A DNA stretch of 7,003 bases, from positions 1 to 7,003 of the forward strand of contig DPLR01000302.1 of assembly GCA_003541895.1 (NCBI GenBank), in the 5' to 3' direction. The stretch is from Cytophagales bacterium (GTDB lineage Bacteria; Bacteroidota; Bacteroidia; Cytophagales; Cyclobacteriaceae). A program made the position numbers and the translations under genes. This document shows positions 1 to 5,765 of this stretch, piece by piece. The notes under the pieces were generated by a model, which was not told where the DNA came from, searched no databases, and saw only the letters and a program-made list of their open reading frames with translations. The first letter of the stretch is position 1. Every line of letters starts with the position of its first letter.

Positions 1-446
1 GTCGCAGTGTGCGCTACGCCGGATTGATCGGCTGGAAGCCGCCGCCCGGTGGAGGCACATCCGATTATGCTGTTGATATTTATTTTAAAGCAGTGAAAGA
101 AAAGAAATTTGAATGCTTCCTTTCGCCCGATACGTATCTTCCAATGATGTACATGGATGATGCCGTGAAAGCCACCATCGATTTGATGGAAGCACCTGCC
201 GAAAAAGTGAAAGTGCGAACCAGTTACAACATCAGCTCTATGAGCTTTTGCCCAGCTCAAATTGCGGCAACAATCAAGAAGCACATTCCTGATTTTACGA
301 TTACCTACAATCCGGATTTCCGCCAGGCCATTGCTGACTCGTGGCCGAAATCTATTGACGATTCGCCTGCGCGTAAAGATTGGGGATGGCAACATCAGTT
401 TGGCTTAGAAGAAATGACGAAAGACATCTTGAAAAATATTCAGTAG
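1..446 (+). CDS. L-threonine 3-dehydrogenase, SDR (NAD-dependent epimerase-like) type, C-terminal part
   Basis: This is the C-terminal half (about 147 residues) of an extended short-chain dehydrogenase. The frame is open to the left edge, so the GTG at 9 is an internal valine (…RSVRYAGLIGWK) and the gene starts outside the window. Features typical of the SDR-type threonine dehydrogenase of Bacteroidota are the RYAGLIGWK stretch followed by PPGGGTSDYAVDIYF, LPMMYMDDA, the VRTSYNISSMSF segment, and the ending DFRQAIADSWP…DDSPARKDWGW. Family knowledge: these enzymes oxidise L-threonine with NAD+ to 2-amino-3-oxobutyrate, which 2-amino-3-ketobutyrate CoA ligase splits to glycine and acetyl-CoA; they act in the cytoplasm. 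The Rossmann GxxGxxG motif and catalytic YxxxK would lie in the missing half. A GNAT gene follows 10 bp downstream and may be co-transcribed. The alternative is another NAD-dependent epimerase/dehydratase, but the substrate-side motifs favour threonine dehydrogenase. Confidence 0.88.
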   Translation, partial: RSVRYAGLIGWKPPPGGGTSDYAVDIYFKAVKEKKFECFLSPDTYLPMMYMDDAVKATIDLMEAPAEKVKVRTSYNISSMSFCPAQIAATIKKHIPDFTITYNPDFRQAIADSWPKSIDDSPARKDWGWQHQFGLEEMTKDILKNIQ

Positions 447-456
447 TCCATTCAAA

Positions 457-948
457 ATGCAAGATACGTTTGTCACACAGCGACTGAACATCAAACGACT
501 AGATGAAGAGGAGGCTGATTTTTTTCGGGAGTTGGTGAACTCAAAAGAATGGCTTCAGTTCATTGGCGACCGAGGTATTAAAACCAAAGAAGAGGCAATT
601 CAATTTATTAGAAGCGCCCTTGCAAAACCCATGACCAATTATTGGGTGGTAAAACTAAAAGATGAAGGTTCTATTGGCGTCATCACGTTTATGAAGCGCG
701 ACTTCCTTGACTATTATGACATTGGCTTTGCATTTCTTCCGCAGTACGTAGGGCTAGGATACGCCTATGAAGCAGCGCAAGAAATCTTGAATTGGATCGT
801 CAGCAATACCTTTCACCGAACCATCCTTGCTATTTCATTAAAGGAAAATGAAAAGTCAATTCGCCTGCTTAAGAAATTAGGATTTGAATTTGACAATGAA
901 CTTCAAATCAAAGAAGAGACACTTTTGCAATTTTGTTATCACGGATAA
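457..948 (+). CDS. GNAT family N-acetyltransferase (RimJ/RimL-like)
   Basis: A complete 163-residue protein of usual GNAT length. The N-terminus (TQRLNIKRL, residues 7-15) matches the opening strand of the RimJ/RimL-like group (Acetyltransf_3). The acetyl-CoA pyrophosphate-binding motif A is Q96-Y-V-G99-L-G101-Y-A103, fitting Q/RxxGxG/A. The C-terminal N131-EKS134-IRLLKKLGF is the usual motif B segment in which Asn and Ser face the cofactor. It should transfer an acetyl group from acetyl-CoA to an amine of a small molecule, protein N-terminus or antibiotic; the acceptor cannot be read from sequence. There is no signal peptide, so it is cytoplasmic. The ATG lies 10 bp after the threonine dehydrogenase stop without a clear Shine-Dalgarno sequence, normal for Bacteroidota. 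Its TAA (946-948) directly abuts the stop codon of the convergent DUF5686 gene, leaving no intergenic space. Confidence 0.9.
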   Translation: MQDTFVTQRLNIKRLDEEEADFFRELVNSKEWLQFIGDRGIKTKEEAIQFIRSALAKPMTNYWVVKLKDEGSIGVITFMKRDFLDYYDIGFAFLPQYVGLGYAYEAAQEILNWIVSNTFHRTILAISLKENEKSIRLLKKLGFEFDNELQIKEETLLQFCYHG

Positions 949-952
949 TCAA
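933..952. repeat. Small hairpin across the two abutting stop codons
   Basis: TTATC (936-940) and GATAA (944-948) form a perfect 5-bp inverted repeat around ACG. TTG (933-935) can extend the stem with CAA (950-952) if T949 bulges. It sits exactly where the convergent GNAT and DUF5686 genes end. No T-run follows on either strand, so it is not a canonical intrinsic terminator; a short bidirectional 3'-end hairpin is possible, as is chance. Confidence 0.25.
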
Positions 953-3585
953 TTGTCAGAGAATCGTACCGCAAGATTGGTTGAAATTCCTAGCCTGAAA
1001 CCATTGCCGATATAATTTCCGTTTTGGAATGAAGTTGCAAACTCTAATCTGAACAAGCGCAAAATTCCGTTGATGCCGTAACCTAGTTCGGTATAGTTGT
1101 TTGAATAAGGTGTGGCCAAATAATTTACAAAGAAATTTTCGGTAACCCCAAGCAACCGTACTTTGGTTATACGCGACAATAAAAATTTCCGGAAGTGGTA
1201 GTGAACGTTGGCAGAAAAATATTGATCGCGGGTGCTGTACTTGTAGTAATCGAGTAAACGGAAACTTCCGGCCGGATCGGTGGTGATGAAGGGCGTTTGG
1301 TTGCCCATGAAATGTTTGTAGTCCATGAAGTACATCGACTTCGTGTTTAAAAATTTCCCTACTTTCAAATTCAAATCAAGCACTCCGCGAATGCCCATGC
1401 GAATTCCATCGCGAACACCGAACTCAACTAAATCATAATCCACATCGCTTCCAAAAATTCCATTGAAACCTTTCTTGTAATCAAAAGTAAAAGTTGGCGA
1501 TGAGCGGTCATCTCTGAATTTATTTCCGTTTCTTATTCTGAATTTTTGCCAAGGCCGCGCCTCAAAACCAATTCGCCCGAAGAAAGCAGTGGTGTTGGTA
1601 AAACCACCTGTGTTCAATGTCTCTGCGTTTACAGGCGTATTTGGCGTGAAGTGAACATTCTTATCATCGCGAAATGAATAATCGTTGTTATTGTATAACT
1701 CATATCTTCTGGCCAACGACCACGCAGTAGTGAATGAAAATTTATCTTGAAATGATTTGCGGAAAATTACGTCAACAAAATCCCGCTCGTAAATCTTCAT
1801 CCAGTTCTGCCCCTGGAAAAGAGTTGTAATCGTATTGATAAAAGGATGAATCGGTTCAAGGCTGTTAAACTGTTGAATGTAACGGCCTCCGCTAACGCGG
1901 AAAAAACTTGTTCGTGTGCGATAGTCGATGCGCAGAAAACCAGTGAGCTTATCGCGCGCAAAAGCGTAACGGAAAAAAGGGCTTACCTCTAGTCGTTTTG
2001 TTTCCGGTCTTTTGTCTTTGTTAGCAGTGTCGCGTTTTACCCAACGCTTATAAAAGCTCAACCGATAAATGGCATTCACACCTTCAACGGTGTTGTATCC
2101 GCCCCACGGGGTGTGTACTTCAAAATTAGAAGTTTTGCCCATGGAATAACTGTTGCCCGTAAGCACATCGGTTACATGAAAGCCTTTCTTTTTCTTTTTT
2201 GATTTCAGTGTATCGCCTTCGTCTTTTTTTCGCTGAACATCGGCCAGGCTGTCGGACTTTTTATAGCCTCGTACTTCTTCTTTATCGAGCGGGGCTGGCC
2301 TCACATCTGCCCAGAAGGTTGAATCCTTTTTGTAGGCCAATGAATCGACTGAGTATTTTGATTCAGAAACTATATCGGGTTCTTTCTGTTGTTTTTGCTC
2401 GCTCTTTTCATATTCTTTCACCAGTTTCTTCAACTCTTTATTTGTAATTTCTTTTCCGCTCTCAAGCCTTTGTTTAAGCTGCTGATTTTTCTGACTGAAT
2501 TGCTTTTTAATTTTTGCTGCGTCTTCTTTGTTCAGTTTCTCATCTACAATGTCCATATCCACTGGCAATGCGGGGTTCAATTTCATTTTATAATTTTTTA
2601 CCGTGGCCTGGTACGATCCTTCAAAATCAAAGCCAAAAACTTTTCCACCCACAACTGCTTGCTGCGAAACAGGCATCCATGCTTTGTCTTCAATGGGATT
2701 ATAGATTTGCTTCACATGAAAATGAATGCCGAGTTTGGTTGCAGCAAGATCAAGACTGTGGATACTCCACCAATTTTCAACAATGGAAATAGTTCCTTCA
2801 AAAACATTATCGCCATTTGAACGAGGAACAACTTTGATACGGCTTACATCATACTTGCCATCTTTGAAAGTGCCGAGGTATTCAAACTTGTAATACGAAA
2901 AAGCTTTGGGTGAAAGCGGAGAAATGGTTTCGGCAATTTCGGGTTGATAAAAACTGCCGAAGAAATAATTGTTGGGCGAAGCACTGCGGTTGGCACCTTG
3001 CGTGTAAACGGCAATTACTTTCTCTTCAAACTTATTGGGCCGGGTATATTTAATATCACTTACCGACTCGGTAATAAATAGTCTGTCTTTCGTGATGCCT
3101 TCTTTCTCCAGCATTTTTTTGGCAAGCCACGGATAATCTTTGAGTTTGCCTTTGCCTTTGATGTATACGCGAGCTGTGTAACTATCAAGTTGCTGAACAT
3201 GATAATTTGCCTTCGCTATTGCTTTGCGCATGATGGTGTAAGCCGGATCTTCGTTGGCACCATTCACCACAAAAGGCAATAGCATTATAGACACCGGCTT
3301 AAGTGTAACATTCACTTCAATAAAACTATCCGTAACATCCAGAATTCGCGTTACCGATTCATACCCAAGGAACCGGTACACAATTTCATAATGACCGGGC
3401 GGAAGGGCAATTTCATAGTAACCATTCTGATCGGTGGTTGCACCCGACTGTGTTTCCTTAATGTAGATTGAACCGTAGGGAAGTGGGCCCGCGTCTTCGG
3501 CTTTCAAAATGCCTTTCACTCCTCCGGCAAAAACAGAAGTCGTGGTAAGAACGAAAATAATAATGAAGCGAAGGATTTGTTTCAT
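949..3585 (-). CDS. DUF5686 outer-membrane protein with carboxypeptidase-like regulatory domain
   Basis: 878 residues starting with a Sec signal peptide (MKQILRFIIIFVLTTTSVFA, cleavage near 20-21). Residues about 22-97 form a CarboxypepD_reg-like beta-sandwich, with the marks G-x-TTDQNGYYEIALPPGHYEI and YRFLGYES. Residues about 98-345 form the conserved DUF5686 front region (VNGANEDPAYTIMRKAI, DSYTARVYIKGKG). Residues about 346-470 are a charged, probably periplasmic linker rich in Lys, Glu and Gln, with a run of five lysines (463-467) and the family-like FWADVRPAPLDKEE segment. From about 475 to the end, alternating aromatic strands look like an outer-membrane beta-barrel, though the last residues (AVRFSDN) lack the classical terminal Phe. 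DUF5686 proteins are widespread in Bacteroidota with no established function. A SusC/TonB-dependent receptor is unlikely because I see no plug domain. It begins 50 bp after nadD, so it may be the last cistron of that operon or have its own promoter. Confidence 0.85.
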   Translation of the reverse strand: MKQILRFIIIFVLTTTSVFAGGVKGILKAEDAGPLPYGSIYIKETQSGATTDQNGYYEIALPPGHYEIVYRFLGYESVTRILDVTDSFIEVNVTLKPVSIMLLPFVVNGANEDPAYTIMRKAIAKANYHVQQLDSYTARVYIKGKGKLKDYPWLAKKMLEKEGITKDRLFITESVSDIKYTRPNKFEEKVIAVYTQGANRSASPNNYFFGSFYQPEIAETISPLSPKAFSYYKFEYLGTFKDGKYDVSRIKVVPRSNGDNVFEGTISIVENWWSIHSLDLAATKLGIHFHVKQIYNPIEDKAWMPVSQQAVVGGKVFGFDFEGSYQATVKNYKMKLNPALPVDMDIVDEKLNKEDAAKIKKQFSQKNQQLKQRLESGKEITNKELKKLVKEYEKSEQKQQKEPDIVSESKYSVDSLAYKKDSTFWADVRPAPLDKEEVRGYKKSDSLADVQRKKDEGDTLKSKKKKKGFHVTDVLTGNSYSMGKTSNFEVHTPWGGYNTVEGVNAIYRLSFYKRWVKRDTANKDKRPETKRLEVSPFFRYAFARDKLTGFLRIDYRTRTSFFRVSGGRYIQQFNSLEPIHPFINTITTLFQGQNWMKIYERDFVDVIFRKSFQDKFSFTTAWSLARRYELYNNNDYSFRDDKNVHFTPNTPVNAETLNTGGFTNTTAFFGRIGFEARPWQKFRIRNGNKFRDDRSSPTFTFDYKKGFNGIFGSDVDYDLVEFGVRDGIRMGIRGVLDLNLKVGKFLNTKSMYFMDYKHFMGNQTPFITTDPAGSFRLLDYYKYSTRDQYFSANVHYHFRKFLLSRITKVRLLGVTENFFVNYLATPYSNNYTELGYGINGILRLFRLEFATSFQNGNYIGNGFRLGISTNLAVRFSDN

Positions 3586-3588
3586 GGG

Positions 3589-3604
3589 TTCGTTCTAAGA
3601 CGAA
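3589..3604 (-). repeat. Short hairpin in the leader of the DUF5686 gene
   Basis: TTCGT (3589-3593) and ACGAA (3600-3604) are a perfect 5-bp inverted repeat with a 6-base loop. In the minus-strand transcript the stem ends 3 bases before the ATG of the DUF5686 gene and so lies where a ribosome would load. There is no T-run, so it is not a terminator for nadD. Its short length makes chance plausible. Confidence 0.25.
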
Positions 3605-3635
3605 AACTTGAATGACAAAGTTGTATCCGGAAAAA

Positions 3636-4208
3636 TTATTTATAAAACCCTTTTGAACGGATCATCTGTTCAACAATTTCTGGAACGAGGTAACGGATCG
3701 ATTTATTGTTTTTAATGCAATCGCGAATGTAGGTTGCAGAAATATCAAGAAGCGGAGCATCCACCATTTTTACATGCGGATGACGCTTGAACTCTGAGTT
3801 TGTTACATGTGGCCGCGGATAAACGTAAAGACCAAACTGTTCTAAAATCTGATTGTGGTTTTTCCATTTCGCAAAGTTCTCAAGGTTGTCTTCGCCTAAG
3901 ATCACTTTAAAATCTTTGTCAGGATATTTTTCACGAAGCTTTGCCAATGTGTGTATGGTGTAACTTGGTTTGGGCAAATGAAATTCAACATCGCTTACTT
4001 CGAATTTATAGTTGTCGGCAATGGCTGCTTTCACCATATCGTAGCGATCAAACTCGTGCAGCAATCCTTTGCTTGGCTTCAGTGGATTTTGTGGCGAAAC
4101 AATAAACCACACTTTTGAAAGGTCGGTGTTCTCTGCCATGACGTTGGCAATGGCCAAATGCCCGATGTGTACCGGATTAAACGAACCAAAGAAAAGCCCG
4201 ATTTTCAT
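3636..4208 (-). CDS. nadD: Nicotinate-nucleotide adenylyltransferase
   Basis: A 190-residue cytoplasmic nucleotidyltransferase of the normal NadD length. It joins ATP and nicotinate mononucleotide to make nicotinate adenine dinucleotide (NaAD), releasing pyrophosphate, the penultimate step of NAD synthesis. The signature is [10 protein letters not shown] (residues 8-17), where the two histidines form the HxGH ATP-binding motif. Further family marks are SPQNPLK (38-44), SYTIHTL (82-88), [11 protein letters not shown] (105-115) and the C-terminal ISATYIR (156-162), the usual ISST-x-IR motif. The ATG overlaps the gmk stop by 4 bp (ATGA), so translation is probably coupled to gmk. nadC, which makes its substrate, lies upstream on the same strand beyond the sigma/anti-sigma pair. 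Phosphopantetheine adenylyltransferase shares the fold but is shorter and lacks the ISATYIR segment; NadD is firm. Confidence 0.97.
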   Translation of the reverse strand: MKIGLFFGSFNPVHIGHLAIANVMAENTDLSKVWFIVSPQNPLKPSKGLLHEFDRYDMVKAAIADNYKFEVSDVEFHLPKPSYTIHTLAKLREKYPDKDFKVILGEDNLENFAKWKNHNQILEQFGLYVYPRPHVTNSEFKRHPHVKMVDAPLLDISATYIRDCIKNNKSIRYLVPEIVEQMIRSKGFYK

Positions 4209-4777
4209 TTTGAGTTTTTAAACTCGTTGTAGAGCTGCTGCGCTTCAGCCAAAGACCTGTTCAGATCTTCGTTGATGAGCACTACATCAAACTTATTTTG
4301 AAAAGACATTTCAAAGTTGGCTTTAAATAGCCTGCGCGACATGCTTTCCTCCGATTCTGTTCCTCGGTCATTCAGTCGTTGTTTGAGCACGTCCATGGAT
4401 GGCACTTTTACAAAAATGGCAAGCGCTTTGTCGCCAAAATATTTTTTTAGGTTTAGCCCGCCTCTAACGTCAACATCAAAGATCACATTCTTGCCTTGTT
4501 GCCAGATGCGATCAATTTCTGATTTCAGTGTGCCGTAAAAATTTCCGGCATAGACTTCTTCCCATTCAATGAATTCATCATTATCGATTTTGGTTTTGAA
4601 TTCTTCTGGCGAGAGGAAATAATAGTCTTTGCCGTTTTCTTCTTTGCGCCCCCGTTTATCGCGCGTAGCAGCCGAAATAGAAAAACCTAAATCAGGATTT
4701 TTTTCGAGGAGGTGATGAACAATGGTTGTTTTGCCCGAACCCGAGGGCGCAGAAAAAATAATTGCTTTCCCAGGCAT
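4205..4777 (-). CDS. gmk: Guanylate kinase
   Basis: A 190-residue enzyme that phosphorylates GMP (and dGMP) with ATP to GDP, essential for guanine nucleotide supply. The P-loop is APSGSGKTT (residues 10-18). The GMP-binding part follows: [20 protein letters not shown] (33-52), with the arginines and glutamate typical of the family, [11 protein letters not shown] (73-83), and [11 protein letters not shown] (101-111), a form of the D-x-D-x-x-G-x-x motif. The lid-region arginines are in [17 protein letters not shown] (134-150). Its ATG shares one base with the anti-sigma stop (TAATG), and its TGA overlaps the nadD start (ATGA), so both junctions suggest coupled translation. Gmk next to NadD is familiar in Bacteroidota; a sigma/anti-sigma pair immediately in front is less expected. 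Confidence 0.97.
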   Translation of the reverse strand: MPGKAIIFSAPSGSGKTTIVHHLLEKNPDLGFSISAATRDKRGRKEENGKDYYFLSPEEFKTKIDNDEFIEWEEVYAGNFYGTLKSEIDRIWQQGKNVIFDVDVRGGLNLKKYFGDKALAIFVKVPSMDVLKQRLNDRGTESEESMSRRLFKANFEMSFQNKFDVVLINEDLNRSLAEAQQLYNEFKNSK

Positions 4778-5043
4778 TAGGCGGATGTAGAATTAATCTT
4801 TGCTTTGATTTGATCGGCCAGGCCATCGGGGCAGTTTCCACCGCAGCATTTTGCTTTGAGCAATTCTTTGATGGCAATATCTACATTGTATTCTTTGTAG
4901 CACGGCATGCAGTGATCCATGTGCTGTTTGAAATAAACTCTCTGCTCATCGGTTGCTTCACCATCGAGGATGGTCTGAAGCATTTCCATGCACGTTGGTT
5001 TTTTGCCATCGGCCTGAATGAATGGATTAGGGGAAGTTGCCAT
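4777..5043 (-). CDS. Zinc-binding anti-sigma factor, RsrA/mycothiol-system-like
   Basis: An 88-residue soluble protein without a membrane segment. The core is the ZAS zinc motif H41-x3-C45-x2-C48 (HMDHCMPC), with C18 in [13 protein letters not shown] as the likely fourth ligand. A Cys-Cys pair (C66-C67), C71 and then [12 protein letters not shown] follow, matching the conserved end of the RsrA/mycothiol-system anti-sigma family (…CGxxxPexLrxrI). Known for Streptomyces RsrA: in the reduced, zinc-bound state it holds its sigma factor; disulfide stress forms an intramolecular disulfide, expels zinc and frees sigma. By position and family, this protein should bind the sigma factor encoded 3 bp upstream and may sense thiol oxidation the same way; the sensing role is inferred. 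It starts with ATG right after the sigma stop (TAA GGT ATG) and its TAA overlaps the gmk ATG by one base. Confidence 0.85.
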   Translation of the reverse strand: MATSPNPFIQADGKKPTCMEMLQTILDGEATDEQRVYFKQHMDHCMPCYKEYNVDIAIKELLKAKCCGGNCPDGLADQIKAKINSTSA

Positions 5044-5046
5044 ACC

Positions 5047-5637
5047 TTATGCGTTGTTGTAGCCCATAGACTTAGCGTACGATTTCAATTTTTCTTTGAG
5101 GAGATTGCGCGCACGGTGCAGGCGGCTGCGAACGGTGCCAATGGGTATATCTAAAATTTTTGCCATCTCTTCATATTTAAAACCTTCGAGGTCGCACAAA
5201 ATGATCACGGTTCGAAAATCAACATCCAGTGCATTGAGCGCGTTGCTGATTTCATCGCCAATCATGTCTTTCAGCGACTCTACCCGTAAATCAGGTGTAA
5301 TCTGCCGATCGACTTCTTCTGAGTTATAATACGTTTCAACTTCCTGATAATCTACCTTCGAAGGTTCTTTGCTCTTCTTACGGTAGTCATTAATAAAACT
5401 GTTTTTCAAAATGCGGAACAGCCACGCTTTCGCATTAGTTCCTTTCTGGAATGATTCTATAAAACGGTAAGCCTTTAAATAGGTATCTTGAACCAGGTCT
5501 TTGGCATCATCGCGATCGAGTGTAAGACGGTAACCAAAGTTGTACATGGAATGAATGTGCGGCATGAACTCATTGTTGAAAATGTTCTGCTTTTCAGATT
5601 CACTATAGTGCTGCCGTGGTTCGTATTCGATTTCCAT
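5047..5637 (-). CDS. ECF sigma factor, SigR-like (sigma-70 family)
   Basis: I chose the ATG at 5637 (196 residues). An in-frame TTG at 5646 would add three residues, but it overlaps a good promoter element and TTG starts are unusual here. Region 2 spans about residues 22-90: DDAKDLVQDTYLKAYRF is the core-binding helix 2.2, and the KGTNAKAWLFRILKNSFIN stretch leading into DYRKK resembles the SigR/SigH (ECF12) group closely. A linker (about 91-130) leads to region 4 (about 133-187), with DFRTVIILCDLEGFKYEEMA and the helix-turn-helix IPIGTVRSRLHRARNLLKEK that reads the -35 box. No C-terminal extra domain is present. It probably directs RNA polymerase to a small stress regulon and is held inactive by the anti-sigma factor encoded next. 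The actual inducing signal is unproven; thiol/redox stress is the family-based guess. Confidence 0.93.
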   Translation of the reverse strand: MEIEYEPRQHYSESEKQNIFNNEFMPHIHSMYNFGYRLTLDRDDAKDLVQDTYLKAYRFIESFQKGTNAKAWLFRILKNSFINDYRKKSKEPSKVDYQEVETYYNSEEVDRQITPDLRVESLKDMIGDEISNALNALDVDFRTVIILCDLEGFKYEEMAKILDIPIGTVRSRLHRARNLLKEKLKSYAKSMGYNNA

Positions 5638-5643
5638 GAACGA

Positions 5644-5651
5644 CAAAAATA
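5644..5651 (-). promoter_or_regulatory. Candidate -7 promoter element (TATTTTTG) for the sigma operon
   Basis: Read on the minus strand, this is TATTTTTG, an exact match to the Bacteroidota -7 consensus TAnnTTTG used by the primary sigma factor. It ends 6 bases before the ATG at 5637, so a start site at the usual distance would fall on or next to the start codon and give an almost leaderless mRNA. No clear -33 TTG is visible at the expected spacing upstream, so confidence is limited. Confidence 0.4.
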
Positions 5652-5686
5652 AGAATTTAGAATTCAGTAGATAGTAGTTAGGAGAG
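5652..5686. repeat. Array of five degenerate 7-bp repeats (AG-started heptamers)
   Basis: Five consecutive heptamers in one register all begin with AG: AGAATTT, AGAATTC, AGTAGAT, AGTAGTT, AGGAGAG. The first two differ at one position, as the next two differ at one position. This resembles the degenerate heptameric short tandem repeats known from other bacterial intergenic regions, and fits slippage expansion followed by drift. It lies just upstream of the sigma promoter element and could change promoter spacing if unstable. Confidence 0.5.
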
Positions 5687-5711
5687 AATGATTTTTGGTT
5701 TCTTAATCATT
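5687..5711. repeat. 7-bp inverted repeat AATGATT / AATCATT
   Basis: AATGATT (5687-5693) and AATCATT (5705-5711) are perfect inverted copies around an 11-base spacer. As RNA the stem would have only one G-C pair and no T-run, so a terminator after nadC is unlikely. The centre-to-centre spacing of 18 bp would suit a dimeric DNA-binding protein upstream of the sigma operon, but AT-rich chance symmetry is equally possible. Confidence 0.3.
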
Positions 5712-5734
5712 TCTAAGGACCTGTTCCATTTTCG

Positions 5735-5748
5735 GCAGACTGCAGACT
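5735..5748. repeat. Tandem heptamer GCAGACT x2
   Basis: Two perfect adjacent copies of GCAGACT lie in the gap between nadC and the sigma gene. The unit length is the same as that of the array at 5652-5686, although the sequence and phase differ. No gene or RNA structure explains it. Confidence 0.55.
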
Positions 5749-5765
5749 ATTAACTCTTGCGACTT

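Noticed and set aside
9..11. GTG as the start of the first gene
   Set aside because: The frame is open upstream to base 3 and the residues there (R-S) match the threonine dehydrogenase family, so this is an internal valine of a gene cut by the window edge.
457..948. Antibiotic-resistance acetyltransferase
   Set aside because: The sequence supports only a general RimJ/RimL-like GNAT; nothing identifies an antibiotic acceptor and the context is metabolic.
2199..2820. Plus-strand open frames of 82, 143 and 92 codons opposite the DUF5686 gene
   Set aside because: They are antisense to a well-supported gene, mutually overlapping, and show no recognisable domain; their Phe/Leu-rich content reflects the Lys/Glu-rich linker on the other strand.
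949..3585. SusC-like or other TonB-dependent receptor identity
   Set aside because: The carboxypeptidase-like domain and barrel are shared, but no TonB box or plug domain is visible and the middle region matches DUF5686.
3616..3623. CAACTTTG (minus strand) as a -7 promoter element for the DUF5686 gene
   Set aside because: It is one mismatch from TAnnTTTG and no -33 TTG is evident at the right spacing; possible, but not strong enough to annotate.
4317..5329. Open frames at 4317-4538 (+), 4692-4877 (-), 4762-5154 (+) and 5096-5329 (+)
   Set aside because: All lie over gmk, anti-sigma or sigma coding sequence in other frames and have no family features.
5638..5646. TTG start codon for the sigma gene, giving 199 residues
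   Set aside because: The TTG overlaps the TATTTTTG promoter element and an ATG follows nine bases later; the extra residues add no conserved sequence.
5723..5728. TGGAAC (minus strand) as an ECF -35 box for sigma autoregulation
   Set aside because: GGAAC fits the general ECF -35 pattern, but I found no GTT-type -10 about 18 bases downstream, so autoregulation is not supported from sequence.
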